In this document: positions 47,059 through 57,921 of the stretch, in pieces
Position numbering within the stretch: the first letter of the stretch is position 1
Layout: each line of letters starts with the position of its first letter
The notes under the pieces: model-generated
Seen by the model: only the letters and a program-made list of their open reading frames with translations
The model's database searches: none
What the model was told of the DNA's origin: nothing
Translations under genes and position numbers: made by a program
Assembly (NCBI RefSeq): GCF_032854445.1
Contig: NC_088298.1
Location: 13,691,504-13,755,503 of the forward strand
DNA: 64,000 nt
Source: Liolophura sinensis
Taxonomy: Eukaryota; Mollusca; Polyplacophora; Chitonida; Chitonidae
Direction of reading: 5' to 3'

Positions 47059-50000
47059 ATATTCCAACAGACAACTATTTCAAAAACTCTTATTTACTTG
47101 ACTGAATAACCTGCAAAAACCTGCTAAACCAGAACTGTGCTTTTATAAAGGGCCAAAAGTGGTCTTTAGATAGTCTAGAAACTGATTCAAATATACCGCT
47201 GTGGGCCACATTTTTTGTTTTTTTTCTGATATATGGTACGTTTTCTGAGATTCCTTAACCTTGCAAAAATAAAAAGTCACTGCAGATATTATAGGCAATT
47301 ATAATATGCACTGGTACCTGAATGATTTCAATTTGTTAACATTTCCAAAGTCAAGATTAATATATATAAAAAAGATGAAAGTGTGAATGATATTTTCCCC
47401 GAATACTTCCTAAAAAGAAAAAAGAAAAAGCCATTTCAAGATAAGGATACTTTAATATGATGATGGATGTTTTTTTCATGGATGAGTGTACATGCATTCA
47501 TGTAGCTGACAAAAGTGCAAGCCAGCAGGGTGTCAGAAATGTTTGAAAATACTGAAATGGAGCATAATTCACGAGATTGGGTGGGTGTACCCTGTAACGT
47601 TACATACTGACTATATGTTAAGTGTTGTTTTATTTGCTAAACATAGCCTGACAGAATAAAACGGCCCAGTGCTTGCGTTGTTGTTGATCATGTACTTCAC
47701 AAACAAAGGTCACACTCGGAGCAATGGCAAAATAAATGTCCCCAACCGCATAAGAATCTGTCAGATAATGTTTTGGGACAGAAAAGAATGCTACAGATAA
47801 CTGAATTACTAATTAAGTGGACATGAATGGGGTGAGATTTTGTGACGCCATTCTCGATCTCGCTATGTTAGCTCTGTCTTGGCACTGCACGGCAGCTAGT
47901 CTGCAACCTGCTGAGATTCATCCTCAAAGACAGAAGGCAGTTGTCTTCAAACCTTGCATGGGTCTACCATTTAGATCCAAACAGTCCTATTCACCACACT
48001 ATGTTTTGTTTTAATTTAAATAAATAATAAGGGGACGGCAGCCATTGTCATTCTTCAGTTAATTTATTCACACCACCCAGTGGGATAAAAGTTGTCTCAG
48101 TCAAAACATGTTTCAGAGGTTGATTTGGTGTTATGACATCAGATACAACAGGATGACTGACCAAGGGGTTTTCATTTCCAAATGATGAGTGAAAATGCAT
48201 TCTAAATAAGACGAAAACTCTCCAGCCAGTTATGGGGAAAATTGCACAAGTGAAGTTCAGAGGGTTAAATAGTCTGTCACTGTGAAATTTATCTCCAAAT
48301 AAGAAGACTGGAGTGAAAGATTGTGTGATTAGAAACATCAATTACATGAAGACTGGAATTACATGAAGACTGGAAAACAAATATCAAGAAGACTTTACTA
48401 CATTATCTTCTTAAACAGTACATTGTTTATCTTAGATCTCTCACAGGTATACAGACAACGCAATTTCAAGATTCGAAAACATTCACGACGTATATAATGT
48501 TAACATGCCGCCAGTCCTCCACATCGGTTCAGGCTCGGCTTACTCTACACACGTTCTGCAAACAGATCCTAAGCAATATTTTTTTCTTGCGAAAAGCTAT
48601 ACAGAATTGTGCAAGTCGAAGGCTATCTGCCACTTGAGCACACCGCTGCCCGAATCTCAAGAAATGTTGGGATATGCTGGATGCTGACAGTCCCTTCACA
48701 TCAAACAAGTGTTTTTCAGCCAACATTTTTCCAAACACAATTGGTTTCCATGGCTCCACTCTGCACAGTCGCCGCCAAAATGGCACAGTCGTCCAATATT
48801 TGTTCGACCTTTATCAAATCAACAATGTCAGCATTAAGGGGAAATGGCTACCATTGTACAATGATAAATTGTCCAGGATTCCTTTATCTGCTTTGGGTTT
48901 TCTCCCCACTCTTTTCCGCAGTGGAACCTACAAGTCTGAGCGAATTGTAGACTAGGTCAGCATGGTACTGGGGTGGGGGAGGGCCAGAAAAAATATTAAC
49001 CTCTGCAAGATTCCATGTAAACAGAAATCATGAAACATAATTACATGAAGCCTGTTGTCTGAACCTGGGATTCTCCGAAGATGCCATTAACCTCACTGAC
49101 AGATCATTCAATTGCAAATGCACACTTATTACAACAATCCTGGCTTTATTACTTTCTAAACAAGCCATCAAAATTTTGTGTATAATGTCTCGCTAATAAA
49201 AAAAAAAGGTATTTGTCATCGTGTCTGTCATAGTGGCTGACTTCTCTTTGCTGTACCCGGAGATAGTTATCAAAAAAAAACAAAGAAGCCGACTCATCTC
49301 TCGATTACCACATCCCAAGTTAGTTTTTTCTTTTTGGAATTATTGAAAAAAAATTATTTTGGCGTTTCCCTTTACGACTCAGTAAACATGATGCTAAATG
49401 AGCAGAAAACATCTCATCATATTCATGAGTAACAACATCTGACGAAAACCAAGCACAATAAAAAAATAATCAACGAATAAAACCAAGCAAATTCAAAGAA
49501 TTCCAGGCTAAAAATGCAACTTAAGCATGTAGCAAAGTGGTTTTCAAACTTCATTTGAGGCCACACAAAATGAATCTGCACATAATTTTTTATCAAAATG
49601 GTACAAAGCTTGGAGCAGCCATTGCATAGAAGTTTGGTTGACAGACAGATGGACGGACACACATGTCTAGATCAAGAGCATTGCATTAGCCACTCCTACA
49701 ATTAGCCACTCCCACAATTCTACTCCGTTCCACCAATAACATACGTGTATATGACAAGTACATTTTTCAGGTACGACTCTGTTTACATCAGCCAACTATA
49801 CTAAAATACCAACTGCACGTATAGCCCGTCTCTTGGCATATCTCGGCCAGTAAGATAATTTCACAAACCTTCATAACTCGAACCCATTCCAACTGAATGT
49901 CTGGTATACACTGAATCCACACACGCTATTTGTGTTTAAGACTTACATGTCAAAACGTCCAGCGGTAAACCCTCTTTTAACAACAAACCATATATATATC

Positions 50001-50073
50001 TACACTTCAGATGACTTTTAAAATTTGGGACATATTAGTAGTGTTGAAGTAGTTGTGTTGATTTCTTTACCAG
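47059..50073. other. Non-coding stretch
   Basis: No element recognised. Around 48500-48955 three plus frames and one minus frame are open at once in a stop-poor, somewhat GC-richer patch; none has a recognisable domain or convincing splice sites. The 97-codon minus frame at 48048-48341 is also unassigned. Confidence 0.35.
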
Positions 50074-50234
50074 CCTTTTGGAAAAGCAAAGATATGAGTA
50101 TGATGTTCAATAGATGGTCTAAACATGTGAGAAAGATGAAACTCGATATTCCTCCTAGAATTACATATATATTGGCTAAAATGAGGAGACCAGGTGTCCC
50201 ACATTTTAGAAGAAATAGGGTATACCAAATATAA
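50074..50234 (+). CDS. Possible terminal coding exon, unidentified
   Basis: A good acceptor (ttgatttctttaccag) at 50058-50073 is followed by an open frame of about 53 codons: FWKSKDMSMMFNRWSKHVRK, later MRRPGVPHFRRNRVYQI, then TAA (50232-50234). The segment is strongly basic. No domain recognised. It could be the last exon of a plus-strand gene whose earlier exons I cannot see, or chance. Confidence 0.28.
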
Positions 50235-50307
50235 TGTTGTAAAGGTCTGTGAAATTTTCTGCACAGGACAGATGGGTAGCCAAGCAGGGCTCTATGCAGT
50301 AAGATTT

Positions 50308-50444
50308 ATTTATTTATTTGATTGGTGTTTTACGCCGTACTTAAGAATATTTCACTTATACGACTGCAGCAAGCATTATGGTGGGAGAAAACTGGGCAGA
50401 GCCCAGGGGAAACCCACGACGATCCGCAGGTTGCTGGCAGACCA
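50308..50444 (-). mobile_element. SINE-A, 5' truncated
   Basis: Tail, gattggtgttttacgccgta, gcattatggtgggagaaaac, to gcaggttgctggcagacc, where it breaks off. Confidence 0.9.
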
Positions 50445-50619
50445 CACAGTAAGAGCCTTGTACCCAAATGGGCTATCTATACAGGCACGATGCATGATAC
50501 ATATGTTTACATGTGTTTGTGCTTTATCACAATTTATCAATTATTGCACAAAAGAAAAAAAAATTTACAAAAACTATACATATTTACAGAACTGTGGAAG
50601 AGGCTTAGTTTTAAAATTC

Positions 50620-50822
50620 TTAATTTTTTTGGCCGTCGAAAAAAACATTTATTTACTCAACTTTTCTTTATGCAAGAAAGTATTAATTTAGCCTGTGTTA
50701 GTGATCCAATCAGAAATACCGTTGTTTAGAATGCACCATCCCGATTGGTTCAGTAAGTCAGGGGAAATTACTTTACCCTGAGTTAGCAGACTTATCCCTG
50801 AGAGCAGCTTTCATTATCCTGA
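50620..50822 (-). repeat. ~200-bp inverted repeat, left arm
   Basis: Its reverse complement matches 52421-52605: tctgctaactcagggtaaag, taatttcccctgactt, tttctgattggatcactaac and gtaaataaatgtttttttcg have clear counterparts there in the same order. The arms are 1.6 kb apart with a SINE-B between them. It could be the terminal repeats of one element or two insertions of one repeat. Confidence 0.7.
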
Positions 50823-51083
50823 ACTTGAACTGCACAACTGTTTTTTATAAGACGGATTCTACTAACAGAGATGACCTTATTTATATGTATTCTGACTCAG
50901 GTCTAACACAAAAGGATGTAGATAACTGAAAATATGCTTAAGTTTTATAAATATGTAACGCCGAGGTCAATTATTCAACTTTTTTTTTATTTTTTGTCTG
51001 AAACTGACCGAAAATAATAACAAGAACACATACCTTTCATAAAAAATAAAGCAAAACATAAGTCGGTGATCATGACATTCATA

Positions 51084-51438
51084 AATTAAGCGGTAGAGCG
51101 CCCGCTTCGGGACAGGTAGATCCAGGATCAATCCTTGATCGAGTCACACCTAAGACTTTAAAAGAGGAAGTTGTAACTTCCTCGCTTGGCGTTCAGTATG
51201 AAGGGGATAGTGCAACGACTGGTTGACCCGTATCAGTATAATGGCTCGGGTGGGGCGGCTTACTTGCCTTCGGTAAGTCGTCTCAGTGAAGCAGCACTAA
51301 ATAAAAGAGCAGTGGAAATCCGTCCTGCAACAAGGAGGCACATTACACGTACATGCACCCTAATGATTCCTTCGTCGTCATATGACTGAAAAATTGTTGA
51401 GTACGACGTTAAACCTCAAGCACTCACTCACTCACTCA
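51084..51438 (+). mobile_element. SINE-B
   Basis: Head starts inside the D-arm (aagcggtagagcgcccgctt cggg), B-box region aggatcaatccttgatcgag, then a close-to-consensus body and a cactcactcactca tail. A small insertion (acatgcacc) lies near the 3' end. Confidence 0.92.
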
Positions 51439-52420
51439 TAAATTAAGCTTTGCCCTTGGTGCACAGACCCTTGCGTACCTTGTTTTGGACAGACAAAATC
51501 ATTTCAATTCTGAACTATTCCTGATCCATACATCAAAAATATTATGTTGTTTTGCGCCCAAACTGATGCAGAATTGATGACAAAGCGTTTTCGGGCTGGC
51601 AGTTACACAACAGGCTGAATTTGCCATGAGGTTCACGGAGATATAAACAAACTGCTGTTTTGCGTACATCACACTTTGACAGACACTTTAAAGCTTCTTT
51701 TGAAACGACAATAAATTCATTGTAAATCAATGACACATACAAATCGAGTTCACAATTTGAACAAACCGGTTTCCAAATGGAATGACGATACTGGATCTCC
51801 TGTTGGCTTGCGCTGGGCGATAAAGAAATGGCCTCAAGATTACCCTTGTTTTTGACGGAAAAAATAAACATACGCAAGGGTAAACTTCAAAGTTCATTTA
51901 ATTTTATATTCAGATGATTTAATGCCCCATTTTTCTTTTATTTATTCTTTTATTCTCTTTACTTATGACCTACAATAAACAGAACACTCTTGAGATTTAT
52001 TTAAAATAAATACAGACCACTGTAAATTGTGAAGATAGCAGTTCTGAACATATGTATTTTTTCTATTCAAAAGTGAAAGATTACATCCAAATTGTGCATG
52101 TTATGCCTCTAAGTGTTACACTCACCACTGAAACATCAAACAAGTGGATCCCATACACAGTAGACATTAAAAATAAATATAAAAAGACACCAGTATAAAA
52201 TAACATTTTAGTATATTTGCACTCACATACTTGCGACTTGCATGAAATGAGTGTATAATTTAGGAAAATACCCCACACACAACTTACTCAGAATGACGTT
52301 GTAATTTTTTGTGGGTTGTTACTAATGAAATGATATGAATAACAAGATCTTAGGAGTTAATCGGATAATGTCTTCTGATTACGTGAGCCTCACACAACGG
52401 GTAACGAGTTTCCCAGTTAA
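51439..52420. other. Non-coding stretch
   Basis: A 111-codon minus frame (51542-51877) has no recognisable domain. Nothing else identified. Confidence 0.35.
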
Positions 52421-52605
52421 GGGGAGATAATCTGCTAACTCTGAGCAATGTAATTTCCCCCGACTTGGCATGCTGCATTCTAAATTACAGCATTTCTGAT
52501 TGGATCACTAACATGAGGGAAAGTGAAAAAAACTTTACTAAATAAATGCTCTTTTTTTTTCGGCTGTCAAAAAAAAAAAAAAAAAAAAAGAGAATAAACA
52601 AAACT
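52421..52605 (+). repeat. ~200-bp inverted repeat, right arm
   Basis: Counterpart of 50620-50822. A third, partial copy follows at 52611-52735 (gcgaactcaaggcaaagtaatttcc), facing the opposite way, so the right side is itself a small palindrome centred on the A-run at 52568-52588. Confidence 0.7.
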
Positions 52606-52735
52606 AATTTAGCGAACTCAAGGCAAAGTAATTTCCACCTAACTGAGTGGCCAATGAGAAACTATTATTGCTTATTACTGGTTAAGTCGGGGAAAGCAAG
52701 CAGAATAGTTTATTCTTTATTTTTTGGATGCTTAA

Positions 52736-53907
52736 AAAGTTATAAAACTACATATTCCCATAGCTTGCTTAGGAAATTCTTCTGAATACATGGACATGTA
52801 TCTACTTAGGGTACTGTTTCCAAAAAGGGTTCATTTAAAAGTAACAATGAAATGAAGATCAGTCATAAAATCATGACAAATAATTTCTTAAATATTCAAT
52901 TTTGGGGCATACATGTATACGATCCATTAATGACTGGAAATGACCAGCCTAGCACTAGACTCCCAACCAACCAATCAAGTCAACACAGCTGTCACAGCTG
53001 TCAACACTGACATGCATTTTAAGAAATTAGAACCATACAATTCACGTCCTTATCTTACTGTTGCCGATATGTTTTCAAATTTGACACTTTCATCAAGTTC
53101 ATGAGGACATAACTGGCTAACACAGGGCAATCAGTTTCAGCCCAGGATAAACCCACAGCCTTTGGCAAGTTACTGACAAACTTGGTTGTATGCATGAACA
53201 TTGCCTACATTGCAAGTTACTGACAAACTTGTCAAGCATACTACTTACCTCTGAGACTTAATTTTAGTCCTCCCCAAGGGATGTCTGTTTAACTGGTACA
53301 CCTGATCTAAAGTTCTTGTGACGACTGTTCTGGGGTGAGAAGATGTGGGTCATACATCATGTCAGGATGGTACTCCCTCCAAATCCTGGCCGAGGCACCC
53401 CTTGCCACCCTATTCCTGGAGGTCCCCTGCAAATCCCCACAGGTTTACAAAACTCTCCTCATACTTGTTTTCTTCTGAAGTGCTTTGTTACTGAAAACAA
53501 AAGCCCATCATTTCTGAACAATCTTTTTCTGTTGTTTTCAGTTGGGGCAGGTATCATGCCATCATGGTGAGAAGTGTGGCTTGACTAGGGGGTGGGCGGG
53601 GGTTGCTGTGGTGCTGAGGTGGGGCTGGGGAGTTTAAATTTGCATGGGAGGGTATATTTTAGGGGTGTCAGGTACATGTAAGATGAGTGTATCTGTTCGT
53701 GTACATGTATACGACCTTAGATTCCATGTACGTTGCCAATCAGCACCTCACTGGCTCTGTGGTGGAAAGTGTTCAACTCATGTCCACTTGCCCTTAGCCA
53801 CTGCAAGGAGGTGATGTTTTCAAATCCAGCTCCTATTTTTCTGTGGTACTGTAGCTTCAGCTGAGGTTAAATACATGTAAGTTTGTAATTGTGAGAGATT
53901 TGTTTAC
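52736..53907. other. Non-coding stretch with a G-rich run
   Basis: 53580-53640 contains gggggtgggcgggggttgct and ggtggggctggggag, capable of forming a G-quadruplex. A weak old SINE-like piece lies around 53085-53200 (cctttggcaagttactgaca). No gene seen. Confidence 0.4.
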
Positions 53908-53994
53908 GTATTTATGTGATTGGTGTTTGATGCTGTACTCAAGAATACATCACTTCTACGACGGCAGCCAGCAATGTGGTGGCAGGAAACCGGG
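53908..53994 (-). mobile_element. SINE-A, short 3' fragment
   Basis: tgattggtgtttgatgctgt, acttctacgacggcagccag, to gtggcaggaaaccgggg. Only the tail-proximal third remains. Confidence 0.82.
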
Positions 53995-54072
53995 GATAAG
54001 AGATTTGTCTTACATGCAACCAAACACTTACATGTATTAGGTGCAGCCAATATTAACACCCAGGGTTCAAAA

Positions 54073-54335
54073 CTATTGATTTATTTGATTGGATTGTTAC
54101 TTTACGCCGTACTCAAGAATATTTCTTATACGACGGCGGCCAGCATTAAGGAGGGGAGGAAAACGGGTAGAGCCCGAGGCAAACCCACGACCATCTCCAG
54201 GTTGCTGGCAGATCTTAACATGTACAGCCAGAGAGGGAGCCAGCATAACCTGGACTTGAACTCACAGGGACTGCATTAATGAGAGGCTTCTGGGTCATTA
54301 AACTGTGCTAGCGCACTAACCAACTGAGCCACCAA
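54073..54335 (-). mobile_element. SINE-A, near full length
   Basis: Tail (gatttatttgattggattgt), body with ggaggggaggaaaacgggta, through to caactgagccacc. It lies 80 bp from the fragment before it, in the same orientation. Confidence 0.91.
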
Positions 54336-54779
54336 AACTACTGAGTATCAAATCTTAACTTGAACTCAAGCAAAAACTTGGAATAGGCCCCAATCCATCA
54401 TTAAATAATTCTTTGTAGGTGGTAATTCAACCTTATCCAAAAAAAAATTAACATCGTTGGCAGGGACACAGATTTTCTTTAGTCTGGATAATGAAAGTGA
54501 CAGGGATTTTAAAGAAATTAGCACTGAAACCTAAAATAAAAAGAAATTCCATAAAAAAGCCTAATAAAAACTTGACAGCATAAGGCCCTATTTTGGCAGG
54601 TCAGACAGGTTTTTAATGTTGGCCCTGAGAAGGAACATGTTAGGTAGTTTCTGACCAGATCAATCCATCTGTGTGTATGAAGAATGGTTTGCAAGCGATT
54701 GCATGTAGCAAAAAGTATTCTCAACCACACCATTAAACACCCCCAAATATCAACACAAAGCAAATAAATTTATTTTCGG

Positions 54780-54914
54780 GGACATCTGTAGCTTAGTTGG
54801 TTAGCGCACTAGTGCAGAGTAATGACCCAGGAGCCTCTAACCAACGCCGTTGCTGTGTGTTCAAATGCAGCTCAAGCTGGCTTCCTCTCCCTCCGTACAT
54901 GGGAAGTGTCCCAC
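54780..54914 (+). mobile_element. SINE-A, 3' truncated
   Basis: ggggacatctgtagcttagttgg head, gttcaaatgc B box, gctggcttcctctccctccg, then leaves the consensus after acatgggaag. Losing the 3' end is unusual for target-primed insertion, so this copy was probably cut later. Confidence 0.85.
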
Positions 54915-56553
54915 ACCAGCAGCTTGCAATGTGCCATGAGCTTTCTCTTCTCTGAGGGGTCCTGGAGGCAAGACTATAGAGAGAAGGGCAAATATAGTGT
55001 GGGGATGGACATTTAGGGATCATAAAGCCTGGAGCACCTTGCTGAGTTACGGCTAGGGATAGGGGTACACGTAACACAGGGGTGATATACATGTACTGAC
55101 TTGCCTACAGGTGGGATTGATAGACCCTGAGGAAGCTTAAACACTTCTGTTCCTGTATGCGTCCTTCTGGTCCTGTGTGCCTCCTTCTGTTGTGGCCTAC
55201 TTTGTTCCTGGGTTTGGTGGTCAAATTAGGGTCTGTCTTTCTTTGCTGTGACACTCCTGTTGCAACCTACTCTGCTAATGGAGGACAGCCAATATGTTGA
55301 TTCTGTATAACTGGAAGAACTGCCCATGATTTACTGTAACAATTCAAAGACTGATGTCAGGAAAAATGCATGACAGACAAAAATACTTAACACATATCTC
55401 CAACACCACTTCCCATTTCCAAAACTCCATACTTCTTCAAGGAACAGTGTCCAGATTCATTTTTTATTCATAATTATATACCCCTGTATCTATTGTTAAC
55501 TTGAGATTTAAAAAATCCTAAGAAAAGTTACATTAAGATGAGTAAAATGACATTTAAAATCACTATACAATGAGGCTTCTTTTATGCATATTTTCTGCAA
55601 ATACTTGACAGTCTCAATCAAAATACCTCATACAAGACCAACCTTTAAGAGCTACCATCTGGACTTTGCCATTTAGCCCAGTGTTAAAAAGCTACAATGG
55701 TGACTTTTTAAGGCATTAAGGCAGAAAGCATTGAATAAGAGGACTGTTTTTTTTTTTTGTTTGTTTTTTTGTTTTTTTTAGCATTATATATGACAGTATG
55801 ATAACCACTGAACAGTTATTTGGCATGGTTTCCTCTTGATGGTCACATGAATATCTTTCATCGATTTCTATCTCTGTCACCTATTTTAATAATACAAAAA
55901 TAACATTTTTTGTAATAACATCTTTCTATTTCCTATTCACCTACTAAAATTAGTTAAAATGAAGTGTAGACTATGAAATAATACCAAAATAAATATTGTT
56001 CCAATATTTTATGTTTGATAAAAAAAAATGAAGTTTTTCAGGAAATCGTGGATTAGGAGCTGTCATGCATGCAAAAGTGATGTGCTGAACTTCTGAGACT
56101 CACATATGTAAAACGTATAAAATGACCACATTTCCAAAAATGACTTGTCAATGATACAATTTTAGAACTGTCCCGTATATTCAAGAGGCAATTGAAGACC
56201 CAGAGCCTTCAATGGTGTCAATAAAAAATATGACAACAGACTATTATAAATACAATATTTAGCAACAGCACTATAATGATGAGGAATTTATGCTTACTGT
56301 GTTTCAATTCCATGCATCTGAATGTGACCCTTAGCTGACTGATGCAAAGGAAACCAAAAAAGTCTGGCTCGCTGACACTAGCCACTTTTAGCTTCGTTCA
56401 CGTGGTTGTTGTAATTTGATAGCACAATATTCAATAATCATTTCCATATAATGTGTTAAAAACATTGTCAGCACACAGCAATGCCACCCTTGCTTACAGT
56501 TGTGTTATATTTATTTCCAAGTAATGAAATGTGACAGAAAATGAGTGAAATAC
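54915..56553. other. Non-coding stretch
   Basis: AT-rich. It includes a T-rich run at 55747-55783. The next exons of the minus-strand gene that starts at 57087 should lie here or further left, but I found none convincing. Confidence 0.35.
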
Positions 56554-56707
56554 CTTCACAGATGCTCTCAAACTCTAGCTTCGAACTCGAAGACGTTGAT
56601 GTCACGCTTAGAAGGAAATCTTCTGTAGTTGAAGGAAGAAAAAGTGGGTTAATTAGAAGCATGCGCGCGATTTTGTCAAACTTTTGAAGATATGTCACTG
56701 AAGAGTT
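56554..56707 (-). CDS. Exon 2 of unidentified gene divergent from the H2A variant
   Basis: Acceptor tattttctaatttccag, then 154 nt encoding NSSVTYLQKFDKIARMLLIN and continuing with a serine-rich SVTSTSSSSKLEFESICE, then donor GAAG|gtattt at phase 1. The exon begins at phase 0 and joins in frame to the 56995-57087 exon if that one uses its second GT. Codon use (TCG, GCG, CGC) and CpG content stand out from the surrounding AT-rich DNA. It looks like a soluble, helical N-terminal region. Family not recognised. Confidence 0.5.
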
Positions 56708-56994
56708 CTGGAAATTAGAAAATAAAGATTTAAAGATAAACCAGACAATAATGTTTACATCAACACTTATCTCACCCGAAAGAAATCATACACATTAAAT
56801 GTTAATTTTGTTTGGGTATGGGATCTTCACTTAATCAACTCAATTGTTTTTGGGGGGTGGGTGGTTATGTAGTATGTAGTGTAAATTTTGCCAACAAATC
56901 TGTTAAACGTCCTGAAACGTTTTTCTTCCTTTTTCTCCTCCCCCTCTCTCTAAACCTTTTTATTTTTTCAACTTTATTTATTTACTAAATACAC

Positions 56995-57087
56995 ATACCA
57001 GTCATCAAAGTCATAGGACTTCTCTACGACCGTGCGGAGACAGCCGAATTCTACCGAGCACAGATCTTTTATGAGTCGCTTTTCCAT
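56995..57087 (-). CDS. Exon 1 of unidentified gene divergent from the H2A variant
   Basis: ATG at 57087-57085 in a good context (CCAATGG) opens MEKRLIKDLCSVEFGCLRTV then V-E-K-S-Y-D-F-D-D-W-Y. Two donors are possible. TG|gtatgt has the better consensus, but joined to the exon at 56554-56707 it gives an immediate stop. TAT|gtgtat, four bases on, keeps the frame and gives ...DFDDWY-NSSVTYLQ. I favour the second. The start codon overlaps an inverted CCAAT box of the shared promoter region, which leaves some doubt about whether translation starts here. Confidence 0.4.
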
Positions 57088-57142
57088 TGGTTAGGTCAAT
57101 TTGTTTCACAATCTGCGATTGGCTTGCATGTGTGGCGCGAAA
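57086..57142. promoter_or_regulatory. Shared promoter: two inverted CCAAT boxes and an E2F site
   Basis: ATTGG at 57086-57090 and 57118-57122 lie 32 bp apart, about three helical turns, a spacing typical of NF-Y pairs in cell-cycle promoters. TGGCGCGAAA at 57133-57142 is a consensus E2F site (TTTCGCGCCA on the other strand). A TTTGAA word, like the CHR element, is at 57250-57255. The 178-bp gap between the start codons at 57087 (-) and 57266 (+) makes this a candidate bidirectional promoter. Motif identities are established; use here is inferred. Confidence 0.5.
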
Positions 57143-57265
57143 TCAAGCATCTGTCCAACACAACTTAGATTGCTGCAACTGTGTGAGAGTTTGGAATTAA
57201 TAACTACAATGTTGTCGACTTTCGATGAAAACATGAAATATTTTGGTCTTTTGAAGTAGATCTCG

Positions 57266-57652
57266 ATGTTGAGGTGCTTGGATATAGTGTGCACCACACT
57301 GTGCGAAGGGGCTAGAGGATACAGGGCTCCGAGAATTTCTAAATCTACGCGAGCTGGACTTGTCTTCCCGGTGGGAAGATTTCGAAGACGTCTAAAAACG
57401 GGCAATTATTCTGATCGCATTGCGATAAAGGCTGCTGTTTATATAGCAGCTGTGATAGAATATGTTACGGCAGATATCATGCATTTGGCTGGAAATGCTG
57501 CAAAGGAAAACAGGAGGAAAAGAATCAACGAACGACACCTTCAGCTTGCCATTCTCACGGACTGTGAGTTGAGTGAACTGCTGAAAAACGTAACTGTTCG
57601 AGGTGGAGGCGCTTTGCCGCTCGATCACCGTTGTTATTTTTCAAAATTTTGA
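57266..57652 (+). CDS. Divergent short histone H2A variant
   Basis: A 128-residue frame with a complete H2A fold. The aligned core starts STRAGLVFPVGRF (residues 27-39). The L1 region is KTGNYSDRIAIKAAVY, alpha-2 is IAAVIEYVTADIMHLAGNAA, L2/alpha-3 is ERHLQLAI, and the docking segment is NVTVRGGGALPLD, with only HRCYFSKF after it. I judge the core about 55% identical to canonical H2A, far below the usual conservation. Of the six acidic-patch residues, E56 (E65), D90 (D99) and E92 (E101) are kept, E61 is D70, E64 is H73 and E91 is C100. There is no SQ[E/D]Y motif (not H2A.X), no macro domain and no H2A.Z L1 signature. The first ~28 residues are not histone-like (MLRCLDIVCTTLCEG...). The true start may be an upstream exon joined at an acceptor such as gcgaag|GGGC. 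No histone 3' stem-loop follows, so it is probably a polyadenylated, replication-independent variant that would replace H2A in nucleosomes, perhaps in the germ line. Confidence 0.88.
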   Translation: MLRCLDIVCTTLCEGARGYRAPRISKSTRAGLVFPVGRFRRRLKTGNYSDRIAIKAAVYIAAVIEYVTADIMHLAGNAAKENRRKRINERHLQLAILTDCELSELLKNVTVRGGGALPLDHRCYFSKF

Positions 57653-57655
57653 CAG

Positions 57656-57921
57656 GTAATTTTTTTTCTCTTTTTATTTTGCAATTCATCAGTGGTATGT
57701 GACCATATTTCCAAGTTTTTGTGTAGCAAAAAGGAGTCTTTTTCGACATACAGCCCAAGGGAGGTAATTCTTGACAGCAAACTAAATTTCTATCCATATG
57801 GTGGGCAGGATTTACCTCCCATGTATTAAGGGTAGGAACAAATTTTTTCTACTTTTCACTCAGCATTATACAGACTTATCCTCCTTTGTGTGTTAATTTT
57901 CCCTCGCTCTCTCAATTTCAG
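57656..57921 (+). other. Probable 3'-UTR intron of the H2A variant gene
   Basis: Three bases after the TGA stop comes GACAG|gtaatt, a strong donor. 266 bp on, a long pyrimidine tract ends in ctctcaatttcag|GCTGCC, a strong acceptor. An exon junction 3 nt past the stop would not trigger nonsense-mediated decay. It supports a spliced, polyadenylated messenger, unlike intronless replication-dependent histone genes. Confidence 0.6.

Noticed and set aside
48505-48955. Several overlapping open frames on both strands
   Set aside because: Three plus frames and one minus frame are open together, which points to stop-poor composition rather than coding. No family is recognised in any of them.
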